From a virus, in IMG/VR virus record IMGVR_UViG_3300035034_001213, positions 1-64,000 of that record: DNA of 64,000 bases. One strand, 5' to 3'. This document shows positions 8,896-18,274 of the stretch, piece by piece. The notes below the pieces were generated by a model, which was not told the origin of the DNA, made no database searches, and saw only the letters and a program-made list of their open reading frames with translations. Both the position numbers and the translations under genes were made by a program. Position 1 is the first letter of the stretch; each line of letters begins with the position of its first letter.

Positions 8896-10851
8896 ATGCA
8901 ATACAACCAGCAACCCTTACCTGTATCTGCAGAACAATTGCAGTGCCGGTTCGTGCAGGGGAATCAACTTCCGCCTCTGCCGAACGTCCAGGAAGTGGGG
9001 CAGGTATCACAACAAGAAGCCTACAATCTCCATGGTGAGTTGATCAATCTCCTTCAAGCGGGGACTCAGAAAGGTCCGATTCGGGTCTTCTTGTTCAACC
9101 TCTATGGTCAGAATGGATTTGTGAACCAAGGGTACACCGATCTGTATGGCTTTGCGATTGAGTATTACCTGTTCCTACGTGCGTCTGGGCAACCCGATAT
9201 TCAGCGGGCCGTAGACGACACCGTCAAGTGCGACATTCCTCGGATAATGGCGCAATACCCAGCATTGCAAGGGCTCTTGAACCAACAGCAGATAAACGAT
9301 CTCAATCAGTTCGTCCAGCTGTCTCAAGCGATCTCTCAGCACATGCAGGCGTTCTACAGCCAACAGATGAATAACCAGAACGCTGGACCTCCTCAATGGG
9401 GCGGTCAGTCAAACACGATGAACTCAAACCAGGGACATCGTCCTGGTCCGGCCATGCAGTTTGGCAGTGGTGGTTTTACGGGACACGGCAATACGAATAT
9501 GGCGCCTGGTGGTGGTGGCGGTCGTCCAGGTGCTGGCGCTTGGTCACAGCCCAACCAACCGATCCAACAAACCACGCGACGTCCCGGTATGAGTGGTCCA
9601 AACGCTGGAAGTATGTTGACTCAGCCGAATGGACCTACGGGTTCGCCCGGCGGTTCTCGCCGTCCCGCTGTAGGCAGTCCAGCAACATCCAGCCTGAATA
9701 CCAACCCAGGGGTTATACCAGGTGCAGAACAAAAGGGAGATGACATGAGAGTTGTTACAGAAGAGAATCGCCAAATTGGTCATCTGAGCGCCGTTGCTGA
9801 GGTAAGAAACCCCACACCTCCCATCGACCGAGAAGTTGAACTAATCTCTTCTGAATACATCCCGGCCCGCACCAAGTCTCAACGGATCGTCAAGGGCGAG
9901 AAGAAAGGTAGAGCCGAATACAAACTTGTCGAGATTGAAGGAAGCCAAATGGAATACAGCGATCACGAAACCAACCCCGACCTGATAGAACTGTCGAGAA
10001 AACAAAAGACAGGACCTAAGGTTGGCCCTATACCCTCATGGGAAGGTATCTCAATGCCAAGCGAAATCAGCAAAGACGACACACCTGAAAACGTCGACAT
10101 CTTGTCAGTAGACGAGCCGCTGTATCTTAAAGAGACAGTAACCTCGTATTCAGTAATGCACGGCCGGTCTCTGGCGATGGAACAATACGACCGACTGAAT
10201 CTGAGCGGCGACGAACGAATGATCGAGTATTACATCGATCTTCTGACCCCCATCGGCGACAAGTCCCTGGCGGAAAACATTCAGAAGCTACGTGAGACAG
10301 TCACCCTGACTGAGCTGGTGGATGTTTTCAATCTTATGGCTAAAGAAATCGACGCGCGTGTGTGGTACCGTCTGCACGATTTGCTCACCGACGTGCTGCT
10401 GCGTCGCCTTCGCGGCGGCCTTGGCATGCGGATCAACGTCGATTCAATTACGGACGACTACGATGATCTGATGGACATGCTGGCTAAAGACTATCACACC
10501 AACGCGGTGGACCGGTTCAAGCGAAACACCCACATCGCCATCCTGAAAACTTTGAACATGCGTGAGAAAAACAACACGCTTCTTCTGAGCGAGACAATCA
10601 GCGTTACCGAACTTCCTTGGACCAGCAATCACATCGAGTTGGTTATGGAAGCAAAGTACGTCATGTTGAGTAAAGGAGTTAACGATCAGATGACAGCGGC
10701 TATGCTGAAACTGTTCGAGCGGACAAACGTCAAAGAGTGTAACATGTCTAGGCGTTACGTCGTCACCTTGGACAACGTAGTGATCGAACTGCATCCTGGT
10801 GATATGGGAACCAGCACGTTGCTGATTTCCAAAGGCAATCTTTGCTGCTAA
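8896..10851 (+). CDS. Large protein with Gly/Pro/Gln-rich linker, likely virion-associated
   Basis: 651 residues in three parts. Residues 1-160 are Gln-rich and globular. Residues about 165-280 are a Gly/Pro/Asn/Ser-rich disordered stretch including runs such as APGGGGGRPGAG. The C-terminal 370 residues are charged and alpha/beta. The arrangement of two ordered domains joined by a flexible linker is common in scaffolding or virion proteins, but no family is recognised. The ATG is preceded by TTTAGGAGC, with a promoter-like element upstream and a strong terminator downstream, so it is a one-gene transcription unit. The C terminus ends in two cysteines (NLCC). Confidence 0.75.
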   Translation: MQYNQQPLPVSAEQLQCRFVQGNQLPPLPNVQEVGQVSQQEAYNLHGELINLLQAGTQKGPIRVFLFNLYGQNGFVNQGYTDLYGFAIEYYLFLRASGQPDIQRAVDDTVKCDIPRIMAQYPALQGLLNQQQINDLNQFVQLSQAISQHMQAFYSQQMNNQNAGPPQWGGQSNTMNSNQGHRPGPAMQFGSGGFTGHGNTNMAPGGGGGRPGAGAWSQPNQPIQQTTRRPGMSGPNAGSMLTQPNGPTGSPGGSRRPAVGSPATSSLNTNPGVIPGAEQKGDDMRVVTEENRQIGHLSAVAEVRNPTPPIDREVELISSEYIPARTKSQRIVKGEKKGRAEYKLVEIEGSQMEYSDHETNPDLIELSRKQKTGPKVGPIPSWEGISMPSEISKDDTPENVDILSVDEPLYLKETVTSYSVMHGRSLAMEQYDRLNLSGDERMIEYYIDLLTPIGDKSLAENIQKLRETVTLTELVDVFNLMAKEIDARVWYRLHDLLTDVLLRRLRGGLGMRINVDSITDDYDDLMDMLAKDYHTNAVDRFKRNTHIAILKTLNMREKNNTLLLSETISVTELPWTSNHIELVMEAKYVMLSKGVNDQMTAAMLKLFERTNVKECNMSRRYVVTLDNVVIELHPGDMGTSTLLISKGNLCC

Positions 10852-10863
10852 CGCGGTATAACT

Positions 10864-10894
10864 GAGGAGGGGCTTCGGCTCCTCCTCTTTTTTT
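10864..10894 (+). terminator. Strong terminator with TTCG loop
   Basis: A GAGGAGGGGC-TTCG-GCTCCTCCTC stem is followed by seven T. Confidence 0.85.
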
Positions 10895-10903
10895 GTTTAC
10901 GCT

Positions 10904-10913
10904 TATACATCAT
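10904..10913 (+). promoter_or_regulatory. Weak promoter-like element TATACATCAT
   Basis: A variant of the TATATCAT element placed between the terminator at 10864 and the operon start at 10945, the same arrangement as at 5358 and 20642. The core has an extra CA, so it is a weaker match. Confidence 0.35.
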
Positions 10914-10944
10914 CCCATGACACGAGATAACTAATGGGTTGAGT

Positions 10945-11319
10945 ATGAGTAATTACATAGGCAACGTAGCCATTGTGCTCGGAGACCACGACACAGACGC
11001 TATTAAGACCCACCTGCGACGTAACTACGGTTTAGAGGTGGATACCGTGCAGCATGTAGCGCCTGATGCGCCCTACCGAGGAGAAATCCGAACTGAAGGC
11101 AATACCTTGCTCCATGTAGCCACTGAGATCACCCTCAAGAAGGAGTTGTACGAGTTGAAGTACATTGACTCAACCTTACCCTTAGAGGCCGTAGAGCTTA
11201 CGAGAGAGGCTCTCAGGAGGTCTAACCTAATTCTGGTTTTAATGAAAGACGACGAAGGCAGTCTGTGGTATTATCTATACAGCAACTCGTTGTATTCAGA
11301 AGAGGAGGATTACTACTAA
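10945..11319 (+). CDS. Member of a phage paralogue family (124 aa)
   Basis: The opening VAIVLGDHDTDAIKTHLRRN followed by YGL resembles VYLIAGDMSPSQVLMYFKNT at 23414 and MYIIHADRPTDEVKRRLFQQ at 12137: a hydrophobic strand, a Gly/Ala-Asp turn, a helix, then Gly-Leu/Phe. I infer a shared small alpha/beta fold of unknown function. The tail is acidic (SEEEDYY). It is first of four genes ending at 12532 and overlaps the next by one base (TAATG). I chose the ATG at 10945; a TTG six bases upstream is in frame. Confidence 0.65.
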   Translation: MSNYIGNVAIVLGDHDTDAIKTHLRRNYGLEVDTVQHVAPDAPYRGEIRTEGNTLLHVATEITLKKELYELKYIDSTLPLEAVELTREALRRSNLILVLMKDDEGSLWYYLYSNSLYSEEEDYY

Positions 11320-11816
11320 TGACGTTTCGTGTCTTTTATCTCACCTTGCACCCCACTAACCAACCCAGTGGGACAGCCCTCTTTAAACTGACTGACCCAG
11401 AGATGGCTCGGTTGGTATTTCCATCGCCTAAGGAATCCTTGTCTAAGCTGGAATTACAAACTCGATTCGATGGTCTGATTTCCGCAGCTCGGGCGTTAGA
11501 CGTCGACGTTGTCGTTGCTAATCCCCCAGAAGAATATCGGGAGATGTTTGAGTTGAGTATGGCGGCTGCGGGTTTGATTGTGGTCTATGAAGATCATCAA
11601 ATCCTCAAAGACGGTACCTTATTTAAAGTGGGGTATCGACTGGCGTCTGTTGTTCCTGGTTCACCCCCCACCCCTAAGTTGGAAAATCTGTACGACGATT
11701 GGATCAACACCGTCTACAGCAAACTCACCGAACAGAACTTAGTAAAGGTCGTCGACCCATGGCAAACATACCTGCATCAGAAATTGCGAGAAATGTATCA
11801 GCCCCCACTACACTGA
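11319..11816 (+). CDS. Hypothetical alpha/beta protein (165 aa)
   Basis: Unknown family. It begins with a strand (FRVFYLTLHP) like its neighbours, but the rest differs, with a central LDVDVVVANPPEE and VVYEDHQILKDG. The start codon overlaps the stop of the preceding gene as TAATG and has AGAGGAGGA upstream, so translation is coupled. It is soluble. Confidence 0.65.
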   Translation: MTFRVFYLTLHPTNQPSGTALFKLTDPEMARLVFPSPKESLSKLELQTRFDGLISAARALDVDVVVANPPEEYREMFELSMAAAGLIVVYEDHQILKDGTLFKVGYRLASVVPGSPPTPKLENLYDDWINTVYSKLTEQNLVKVVDPWQTYLHQKLREMYQPPLH

Positions 11817-11830
11817 ACGGAACTACCTTT

Positions 11831-12127
11831 ATGCCGGTGGTGGTTTTACTCCACGTCATCTGTGACAACGTTCTTATCCGTCAACTCAAAGCGCAGTTGA
11901 GCGCCGAGAACACCGTCCGTCTTGTTCAAGAAGACGACCAAGTTGTTTCTGAACTGGTTTATTTTGTCAACGGGACTCTGAGCAATTTCAATTGGGATTA
12001 CGTTCAGCTGATCGGTTCTGATGGAAGTCCTCTGAAACACATCGGTAACCCACAGCGACTTAGAGAAGGGTGCGGACATCCCCGTTTAAAGGCCCGCTTG
12101 TTAACTTACTTCCGACCCGCCATATAA
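11831..12127 (+). CDS. Small protein, diverged member of the 10945-type family
   Basis: 98 residues. The N-terminal strand-helix pattern (VVVLLHVICDNVLIRQLKAQL) resembles the openings of the proteins at 10945 and 12137 but is more diverged. The ATG at 11831 has CGGAA upstream; the frame is open further 5', but that part overlaps the preceding gene. Function unknown. Confidence 0.55.
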   Translation: MPVVVLLHVICDNVLIRQLKAQLSAENTVRLVQEDDQVVSELVYFVNGTLSNFNWDYVQLIGSDGSPLKHIGNPQRLREGCGHPRLKARLLTYFRPAI

Positions 12128-12136
12128 GGAAAGCGT

Positions 12137-12532
12137 ATGACTGCGTTGATTAGAATGTACATTATTCACGCTGATCGCCCTACCGATGAGGTTAAACGCC
12201 GCCTGTTTCAGCAAAGTGGCTTCTACCCAGATAGGACCTATCAAATCTCAGATCAGAACAACGAACCGCCAACGCCATCACTGTGTCGATCGATCATGAG
12301 ACAACACCTCGAGAAACGACACATTTTGATCCACAATAAAGACGTACCGACAAACCTTGGATCGCTTACTCTTAAGGAAGTTCACCAATTGATTCGATAT
12401 TCCTTTGGGTACAAGAACATTCCAAAGGAGCTGTTTCACTCAGATCACGTCGAGTTGATTGACGTAGGTCACGTCGATGGTCGCCTGCACGATTGTCGAG
12501 AATTCTATAGCAGTAACGTCAAGTCTGAATAA
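12137..12532 (+). CDS. Member of a phage paralogue family (131 aa)
   Basis: It starts with the strand-Asp-helix pattern shared with 10945 and 23414 (MYIIHADRPTDEVKRRL...GF). A later segment, LTLKEVHQLIRYSFGYKNIP, parallels SMRELRHHLTSESYSPSLL in the 23414 protein, so the likeness extends over most of the length. Unknown function, soluble. Good AAGGAAAG ribosome site; last gene of its cluster, closed by a terminator at 12533. Confidence 0.65.
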   Translation: MTALIRMYIIHADRPTDEVKRRLFQQSGFYPDRTYQISDQNNEPPTPSLCRSIMRQHLEKRHILIHNKDVPTNLGSLTLKEVHQLIRYSFGYKNIPKELFHSDHVELIDVGHVDGRLHDCREFYSSNVKSE

Positions 12533-12568
12533 GAGGAGGCCAGAAGGCCTCCTCTATATTTTTTTTTG
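12533..12568 (+). terminator. Strong terminator of the 10945-12532 cluster
   Basis: GAGGAGGCC and GGCCTCCTC pair around a four-base AGAA loop, followed by TATATTTTTTTTT. The stem is nearly identical to those at 39314 and 49098. It also separates the plus genes from the convergent minus gene ending at 12571. Confidence 0.85.
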
Positions 12569-12570
12569 CT

Positions 12571-13401
12571 TTAATTGTAAACAAAAACCAGTCGACCAGC
12601 GTACGCCGTACACTCTTCTGACAGTTCAATCACACACACATACGCGTAGGTGTGATCGCCCGTGTAGTAGACGCCGTCGTTCGCTCCGTTATAACTAACG
12701 ACCGATCCAGCCAGGTTATTGTCCCCTGGAGTTTGAAGGTCAACATACCAGTAAGGTCGCCGGTTCAAAGTAGGAATGTACTCCCCTTCAACACCGTCGG
12801 CCCCTATCACGTCGCCTACTTCGAGTGCCGCCAGCTTATCCTTTACGTCCGTGGCGTGTATCGATCCAAATCGTATCTCCGCCACCGCTCGGGTGGTATC
12901 CAACGACGCCGGATACACCAAGTCTGTGTAGGTTCCTGACACGATCACTGTATCTAACTCAGCCGGTGGAGTCAGCAGATCAACATAGAGCTGCCCCGTC
13001 CACATCAAAGACTCAGGTCGAGTCCGGATTGCGATCGGACCGATGTACCCAATGGAAAACGATTCATCGTGAACGTCGTCCTCTGTAAGAGCCAGTCGAT
13101 ACTTGGCGTTCAGCGCAGGAAGCAGTTCGTGAACCGACGCCGTCAGTGGTGCTGAGACCTGCATCTCAATGCCCGCTGTCAACGATCCAATGTCCTGACG
13201 CCTCACTCGAATCTGAGTGGACCCACTAAATCGATCTGGATCGCTGGACTGAACGGTCACCAAAACGTCGTTGCTTCCAGTGATGGTGTCTACAGGACCA
13301 AAAATCAGATCGGTAGCCGAAAAGGCCAGTCCTAACTTGAGATTGAGCTGTCTAGTTAGGTAGGCCTCTGCCTTTTGTTGATAAGGAAAGATGTTAGACA
13401 T
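12571..13401 (-). CDS. Probable virion structural protein (276 aa)
   Basis: A beta-rich protein with an N-terminal helical segment (PYQQKAEAYLTRQLNLKLGL) and repeated strand-turn patterns, ending in AYAGRLVFVYN. No catalytic motif. It is translationally coupled to the upstream 695-residue gene (its ATG overlaps that gene's end by eight bases, AGGACGC upstream) and faces the portal gene across a divergent junction. The setting among portal and other structural genes suggests a head, neck or tail component. This is inference from style and position. Confidence 0.6.
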   Translation of the reverse strand: MSNIFPYQQKAEAYLTRQLNLKLGLAFSATDLIFGPVDTITGSNDVLVTVQSSDPDRFSGSTQIRVRRQDIGSLTAGIEMQVSAPLTASVHELLPALNAKYRLALTEDDVHDESFSIGYIGPIAIRTRPESLMWTGQLYVDLLTPPAELDTVIVSGTYTDLVYPASLDTTRAVAEIRFGSIHATDVKDKLAALEVGDVIGADGVEGEYIPTLNRRPYWYVDLQTPGDNNLAGSVVSYNGANDGVYYTGDHTYAYVCVIELSEECTAYAGRLVFVYN

Positions 13402-15481
13402 TACTTGCGTCCTGTCGGATTACACCCGCGCCTTTAATGTTCACGTTGAAGTGAGCCACCACGTTTTGGGTCATCTCAATAGTTGTACCCAAATCAATAG
13501 TGGCTTTTCCAAGTCCTTTAGAGGCACTGAGTCGGATGGGTCGTACCCCAGCCCGCCGGTCGAAATTGCTACGGTGAGTTTTCATGGCGGTGGTGATAGG
13601 TTGCACTCGATGGATGTCGACTGGGAATCCCGTACGAGACGTGGAATCTAAGTCCGATACCCTCGGCATAACCGTATCCAAGATACGATACGACGTACTG
13701 TTGATGCTTTGTAAATACTGAACGCTGTAGCTTGAGAGTCTACCCATCAGATCCAACATAGATTCCTGAAGTTGAGCGAGAGCACTGGCGTTTCCTATTT
13801 CTTCACCAGTGACGCCCGTCAGGATGTTGTTAGCCAACAGATCCAGATCCAAGCTGCCCAATTGAGAGAAATCAAATCCCCGCTCTTGAAACCAAACGTC
13901 GTACGGTGTTCCTGCGTCCAGATCGCACGGCACGTCGTAGTAACAAAAGCTTGCAGCCCCTTCCGCCATACCTCGTGAGGGATGGTCTTCTGGGATTGCA
14001 TACATTCCCCGCTGGTAGTTCTGAGCGTATTGCAAGTCACTGCAGAATTCCCGAAACGCAGAGATAGACACGTACACCCCCATGGCTGGTTGGAACTCCA
14101 GCAGTTTGGCGAGGTAGACGTCGTTCAACCGATCGGAGTTAACCAGAACCCTTAGATCCTGAACCGTCGGTAGAATGGGTTTACGAACCCGGTTGGCCAT
14201 CAGCATTGGGATGGTAGGGAGGTCAAACCCACGAGCCTTGTTAAAGGCGTATAGGAAGATCACAAACGCTTCTTTCGCAGTGAGCGGTAGGGCAACCCCA
14301 GTGGTTGGATCGGAGACGTTCACAACCGCTAAGAAGCGATTGGTGGACGCCATGTACAACCAATGATTCAACAGAATGTCTTCCTTGGTGTAAGGCACGC
14401 TGTCGGTGGTGTCCAACAGAGCCGATTCAAACACCTTAGTGGGCAATCGATTGATCTGTGAGTGTTGCATAGTCCGAACCACGTCGTCTAGAACTTCATA
14501 GTGACGATCGTAGTTTGACCGAGCAACCCCGTACTGTTTGGTCATGACCTCGTCAACGGTCCGGCGATTACTGCTGCCGTCGCCTGGATGGTCATTCAAC
14601 GACTCGCGCCGCATTTCAATCTCTGGGTACAGCGTCTCCAGCTGTTCGAAATCGTCGTGCAGCATGTCGTACCGAGCCAACGGAAGGTTACGTTCGTTGA
14701 TGATCCGTTCAAGTAGGGTGTTGAACGTCTGCTGCATCCCAGCGTTGCGTTGCAGGTAGTTGATGTTCCGATACAAGAACAGTGCCTGCTTCAAAGTCAT
14801 CTGAGGCAGGTAGACGTCCAGTCCACCATGACTGGCCAAATATTCTCGGATGTGGAAACTGTGCGCTTCTTCAGTCAGACACGCTTCCAGCCGCAGGTTT
14901 AGAATCTCAACCGGTAAGTTGACAAACAAGATGCCCATTTGCGCAGCGGTGTAGTAGTCGTCTGTGACGCCGTACCCAGGCACTGTCCAACGAGACATGA
15001 ACGCATGCACCCAGCGCTGCAGTTTTGGAATGAGGCTCATTTCCTGAGATTCAACCAGCAGTTTGTCATAATGCAATATGTCGCCGTCTCTGGCAGCGAT
15101 CGCTGCGTCCAAGTCCACGGGGTTGAGAATCCCGAGGATTAAAGATTCTTGTTCAGGATAGCGGGCAACCAAGTCACGATAGTATCGAGAACCGTACACG
15201 TAGGCGTTGGCAGTGGCTCGATAAACTTGAAGGTTTTCTCGAGTAAACTCGATCTCCTCCAACGTGTCCATAGAGATAACTGTCATCATCGTATCTGTAG
15301 GATGATACAGCCCTGCTAAATTCCTATAGTACTTCCACGTTCGTGGATCGCTACTTGAAGCATTGCCAAACACTTCCAGTTCGGCGTTGATGGTTTCGGC
15401 AGCGACTTCAGACTTAATCACCATCGTTTTGGCCAGGGTCATTACCTGACTCACAAAGATACGATAGTAAGTGCTAGACAT
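13394..15481 (-). CDS. Probable large virion structural protein (695 aa)
   Basis: Mostly helical with many Tyr/Arg/Leu, a C-terminal segment richer in beta structure, and no enzyme motif. A long structural protein beside the portal gene is typical of phiKZ-like genomes, but I cannot name the orthologue. The start is an ATG preceded by GGAGAGTTGTC. That ribosome site overlaps the portal gene's site on the other strand (see 15489-15496). It is coupled to the 276-residue gene downstream. Confidence 0.65.
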   Translation of the reverse strand: MSSTYYRIFVSQVMTLAKTMVIKSEVAAETINAELEVFGNASSSDPRTWKYYRNLAGLYHPTDTMMTVISMDTLEEIEFTRENLQVYRATANAYVYGSRYYRDLVARYPEQESLILGILNPVDLDAAIAARDGDILHYDKLLVESQEMSLIPKLQRWVHAFMSRWTVPGYGVTDDYYTAAQMGILFVNLPVEILNLRLEACLTEEAHSFHIREYLASHGGLDVYLPQMTLKQALFLYRNINYLQRNAGMQQTFNTLLERIINERNLPLARYDMLHDDFEQLETLYPEIEMRRESLNDHPGDGSSNRRTVDEVMTKQYGVARSNYDRHYEVLDDVVRTMQHSQINRLPTKVFESALLDTTDSVPYTKEDILLNHWLYMASTNRFLAVVNVSDPTTGVALPLTAKEAFVIFLYAFNKARGFDLPTIPMLMANRVRKPILPTVQDLRVLVNSDRLNDVYLAKLLEFQPAMGVYVSISAFREFCSDLQYAQNYQRGMYAIPEDHPSRGMAEGAASFCYYDVPCDLDAGTPYDVWFQERGFDFSQLGSLDLDLLANNILTGVTGEEIGNASALAQLQESMLDLMGRLSSYSVQYLQSINSTSYRILDTVMPRVSDLDSTSRTGFPVDIHRVQPITTAMKTHRSNFDRRAGVRPIRLSASKGLGKATIDLGTTIEMTQNVVAHFNVNIKGAGVIRQDASNV

Positions 15482-15488
15482 GACAACT

Positions 15489-15496
15489 CTCCGGAG
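15489..15496. promoter_or_regulatory. Palindromic CTCCGGAG shared by two divergent ribosome-binding sites
   Basis: The divergent genes starting at 15481 (-) and 15508 (+) are only 26 bases apart. The palindrome supplies GGAG as Shine-Dalgarno sequence on both strands. There is no space for a promoter between them, so each must be transcribed from inside the other or beyond. Confidence 0.7.
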
Positions 15497-15507
15497 GATG
15501 GGGTTTT

Positions 15508-18198
15508 ATGGAGAAAAATGATAAACAACGCCGGGTCGACTTCGACTCGCGCGCCAAGCGTCAGCATGCGGTGGTCAGTAAGATTGTTACTGATAAGACC
15601 CGGGCGCAAGGATACGATGGAGAAGGTAATCGCAAGCCGATTACGCCACCACGTTCAGTACTAAACGCGGTTTCCGATAGAACTGCGAGTGTGACCCGAG
15701 ACATCGAGTCAATGGAACAGTTGCTTCCGGACATTGAGCTTGCCGCTCAGATTCTGGTCAGTAGCATTCTGTCACCCAAAGACATGGGTGCACCAAACCT
15801 GAACTTCACCTACACGACAACCTTTGAAAACGAAGACTTGGGCGGCAAACTGTTGAAGGTGGTCTCTGACTACTTCACAGAGGACTATAGGATTAACGAG
15901 CAGCTGTCGGAAATTCTACACGACATTTTGTTCCGTAAAGGGTCCTATCCTCGCATGATCATTCCCGAATCCAGTCTCGATCAGATCATCAACGATCGCG
16001 GTCGAGTTTCAATGGAGTCTATCCGGCCGTTTGTTAACGCAGACGACATGTCGGTTTCGAACTTGGGACTTCTTGGTGACTCCACCAAACAAGGTCGGGA
16101 GAAGACGGTCGGCAAAGACGACTCCAAGCTCAGTATGGAATCTTTGTTTGGAACAATCCACGGTACTGGGAGAAACGTTCCCAAGTACAGCGCGATCATG
16201 AGTACTATCACAGTGATCGACAACCCCGATGCGGTTAAGATGCCGAATCTCTATCGAAAGATCAGCAGCGATAAAACAACCAGTACGCTGGCCAGTCGCT
16301 TCATGACGCTCGAAGCCCGTCGTAAAGACGAGAAAGAGAAGAAGCAGAAGAAACGCAACGAACAAGCGCGGGAAAAAGCGATCGACTACGGAAAAAACGA
16401 CCGAGCCATCGAGCGAAACATGGATAGCGGTCGTGCTCACGAAATGGAACCGGTGGTTGAATTGAGAACCAAGTACAACTCAGATCGGGAAATGATTGGT
16501 CACCCGATGGTGGTGCATCTGTCTACCGAAGCAGTCATCCCAGCCCACATCCCATCGAACCCAAAAGAACACATTGGGTACTTCGTGTTGTTGGATCAGT
16601 TTGGCAATCCCATCAGTACTTCTACTGCCACAGACCACTACCGCGATTTGCAAGCCTCGTTTCAAAGCACCGGTCAAGAAAATCAAGTAACGGCTGTGTT
16701 GAAAGAACTGCGTGGTAATGCCGATCTCGGTGACGGTGGGCAGTCTACGGTTCAGTCCATTCACGAAGCAACCACCGCGTTCGCTGATGTGATTGAGCGG
16801 AACCTCTTGGATCGGATGCGCAAAGGCATGGGTCACGACTCCATTGAGTTGGCTCGTCCTAATGACGTGTATCAGATCATGTTGTGGCGGACCATGCAGC
16901 GTAAGCACACGCAGATGTTGTATGTGCCTGCGGAACTGATGTCCTACATGGCTTTCTACTACAACAACCAAGGGGTGGGTAAGTCCCTGCTGGAAGAGTC
17001 TCGCATTCTGGGCAGTATTCGAGTGATGCTGATGTTTGCCAACACCATGGCATCGATCCGTAACTCCACGTCTCGTACCGAGTTGGGCATTCAGTTAGAT
17101 CCGAACGATACCGATCCCATGAGCACGATCGATCAAGTGCGCGACGCGTTCATGCGGTCCCGGTCGGAACAGTACCCTTTAGGCGAGGGCGATCCGGCGG
17201 CGGTTGTCAAGTACTTGCAACAGTCGGGGGTAGATGTGGTCTACTCAGGTCACCCGGGTTTGCCAGAGATGCGGGTTGAGACCAATGAACGATCACCCGG
17301 TAAGGTGTTGATGGATCGAGACCTGGAAGAGAACCTAAGACATCAGCACATCATGTCCTTGGGCCTTTCTCCTGAGACGGTCGACACCAGCACGGGGATT
17401 GACTTTGCGACCACTTTGGTCAACTCAAGTCTTCTGTTGTCAAAACGAGTCGCGTTGTATCAGCGCGGGTTTGAAGACATGCAGAACGACTTCGTTCGTA
17501 AGTACACGCAGAACTCCGAGACTCTGATCACCAAACTGTTGGCGGCGATCGACGAACATGGCGACGCCGATGCGAAGAACGAACCCATGGACACGGTGGA
17601 TGCGTTCATTGCGGCAATGGATGTGGAGTTGCCGAAGCCAGACTCTGCAACCTTGGAAACTCAGATGGAGTCTTTCCGCTCGTACAGCGATGCGTTGGAC
17701 ATGGCGATGGATGCGTGGATCTCTGACGAGTTTGCCATCTTGGATGCCGAAGGTGATGTGGCTCAGTATCTGCGGGAAATGCGTTCGGCGGTGAAAGCGC
17801 ATTACCAGCGTCGTTGGCTGCGTGAGAACAACGTCTTACCAGAACTCGAAGAGATCACCGAGATGACCGAAGGCGGTGATGCGGTGTACAACTTCGCTGA
17901 GTCGCAAGGCAAACACATGGAAGCAGTCTTGAAGTCCATGCACGACTATCTGGAGAAAGCCAAGACAGCAGCTACCAAGCGGAACGAAAAGCTCGACGAC
18001 CAGCAGAAAGAACTCGGCGAACACGCACCGGGCGCTGACGGCATGAGCAGCAGTGGTGGCTTTGGTGACGACTCTGGGGGCTTTGGTGAAGATACATCAG
18101 ACGACTCTGCAGGATTCGGTGAAGAACCAGCTGCGGACGATGCGAGTGGATCGGACGACGGACTGGGCGACTTCGGAGACTTCCCAGATATCCCATAA
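15508..18198 (+). CDS. Portal protein (phiKZ gp129-like)
   Basis: 896 residues, resembling phiKZ-type portals: an N-terminal stretch with a membrane/clip-like pattern (DIELAAQILVSSILSPKDMG), a large central domain, and a helical crown. Residues about 260-310 are very charged (RRKDEKEKKQKKRNEQAREK). The last 60 residues are a Gly/Asp/Ser-rich acidic tail (repeats of GGFGDD and GFGEE) that is probably disordered. The portal forms the dodecameric DNA channel at the head vertex and docks terminase and neck proteins. The ATG is preceded by GGAGGATGGGG. Identification rests on overall resemblance and on the neighbouring structural genes. Confidence 0.7.
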   Translation: MEKNDKQRRVDFDSRAKRQHAVVSKIVTDKTRAQGYDGEGNRKPITPPRSVLNAVSDRTASVTRDIESMEQLLPDIELAAQILVSSILSPKDMGAPNLNFTYTTTFENEDLGGKLLKVVSDYFTEDYRINEQLSEILHDILFRKGSYPRMIIPESSLDQIINDRGRVSMESIRPFVNADDMSVSNLGLLGDSTKQGREKTVGKDDSKLSMESLFGTIHGTGRNVPKYSAIMSTITVIDNPDAVKMPNLYRKISSDKTTSTLASRFMTLEARRKDEKEKKQKKRNEQAREKAIDYGKNDRAIERNMDSGRAHEMEPVVELRTKYNSDREMIGHPMVVHLSTEAVIPAHIPSNPKEHIGYFVLLDQFGNPISTSTATDHYRDLQASFQSTGQENQVTAVLKELRGNADLGDGGQSTVQSIHEATTAFADVIERNLLDRMRKGMGHDSIELARPNDVYQIMLWRTMQRKHTQMLYVPAELMSYMAFYYNNQGVGKSLLEESRILGSIRVMLMFANTMASIRNSTSRTELGIQLDPNDTDPMSTIDQVRDAFMRSRSEQYPLGEGDPAAVVKYLQQSGVDVVYSGHPGLPEMRVETNERSPGKVLMDRDLEENLRHQHIMSLGLSPETVDTSTGIDFATTLVNSSLLLSKRVALYQRGFEDMQNDFVRKYTQNSETLITKLLAAIDEHGDADAKNEPMDTVDAFIAAMDVELPKPDSATLETQMESFRSYSDALDMAMDAWISDEFAILDAEGDVAQYLREMRSAVKAHYQRRWLRENNVLPELEEITEMTEGGDAVYNFAESQGKHMEAVLKSMHDYLEKAKTAATKRNEKLDDQQKELGEHAPGADGMSSSGGFGDDSGGFGEDTSDDSAGFGEEPAADDASGSDDGLGDFGDFPDIP

Positions 18199-18210
18199 GC
18201 GTTAACGTGA

Positions 18211-18248
18211 AAGGCAGGGTCGAATGTTATGATCCTGCCTTTCTTTTC
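18211..18248 (+). terminator. Terminator after the portal gene
   Basis: AAGGCAGG and CCTGCCTT form an eight-pair stem with a 15-base loop, followed by a T-rich run. Confidence 0.75.
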
Positions 18249-18274
18249 TCTTTTTCAGTAAGGAACACTCACCT

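Noticed and set aside
16009-16971. Minus-strand frames of 143 and 163 codons opposite the portal gene
   Set aside because: Shadow frames with His/Val/Phe-rich sequence and no ribosome-binding sites.
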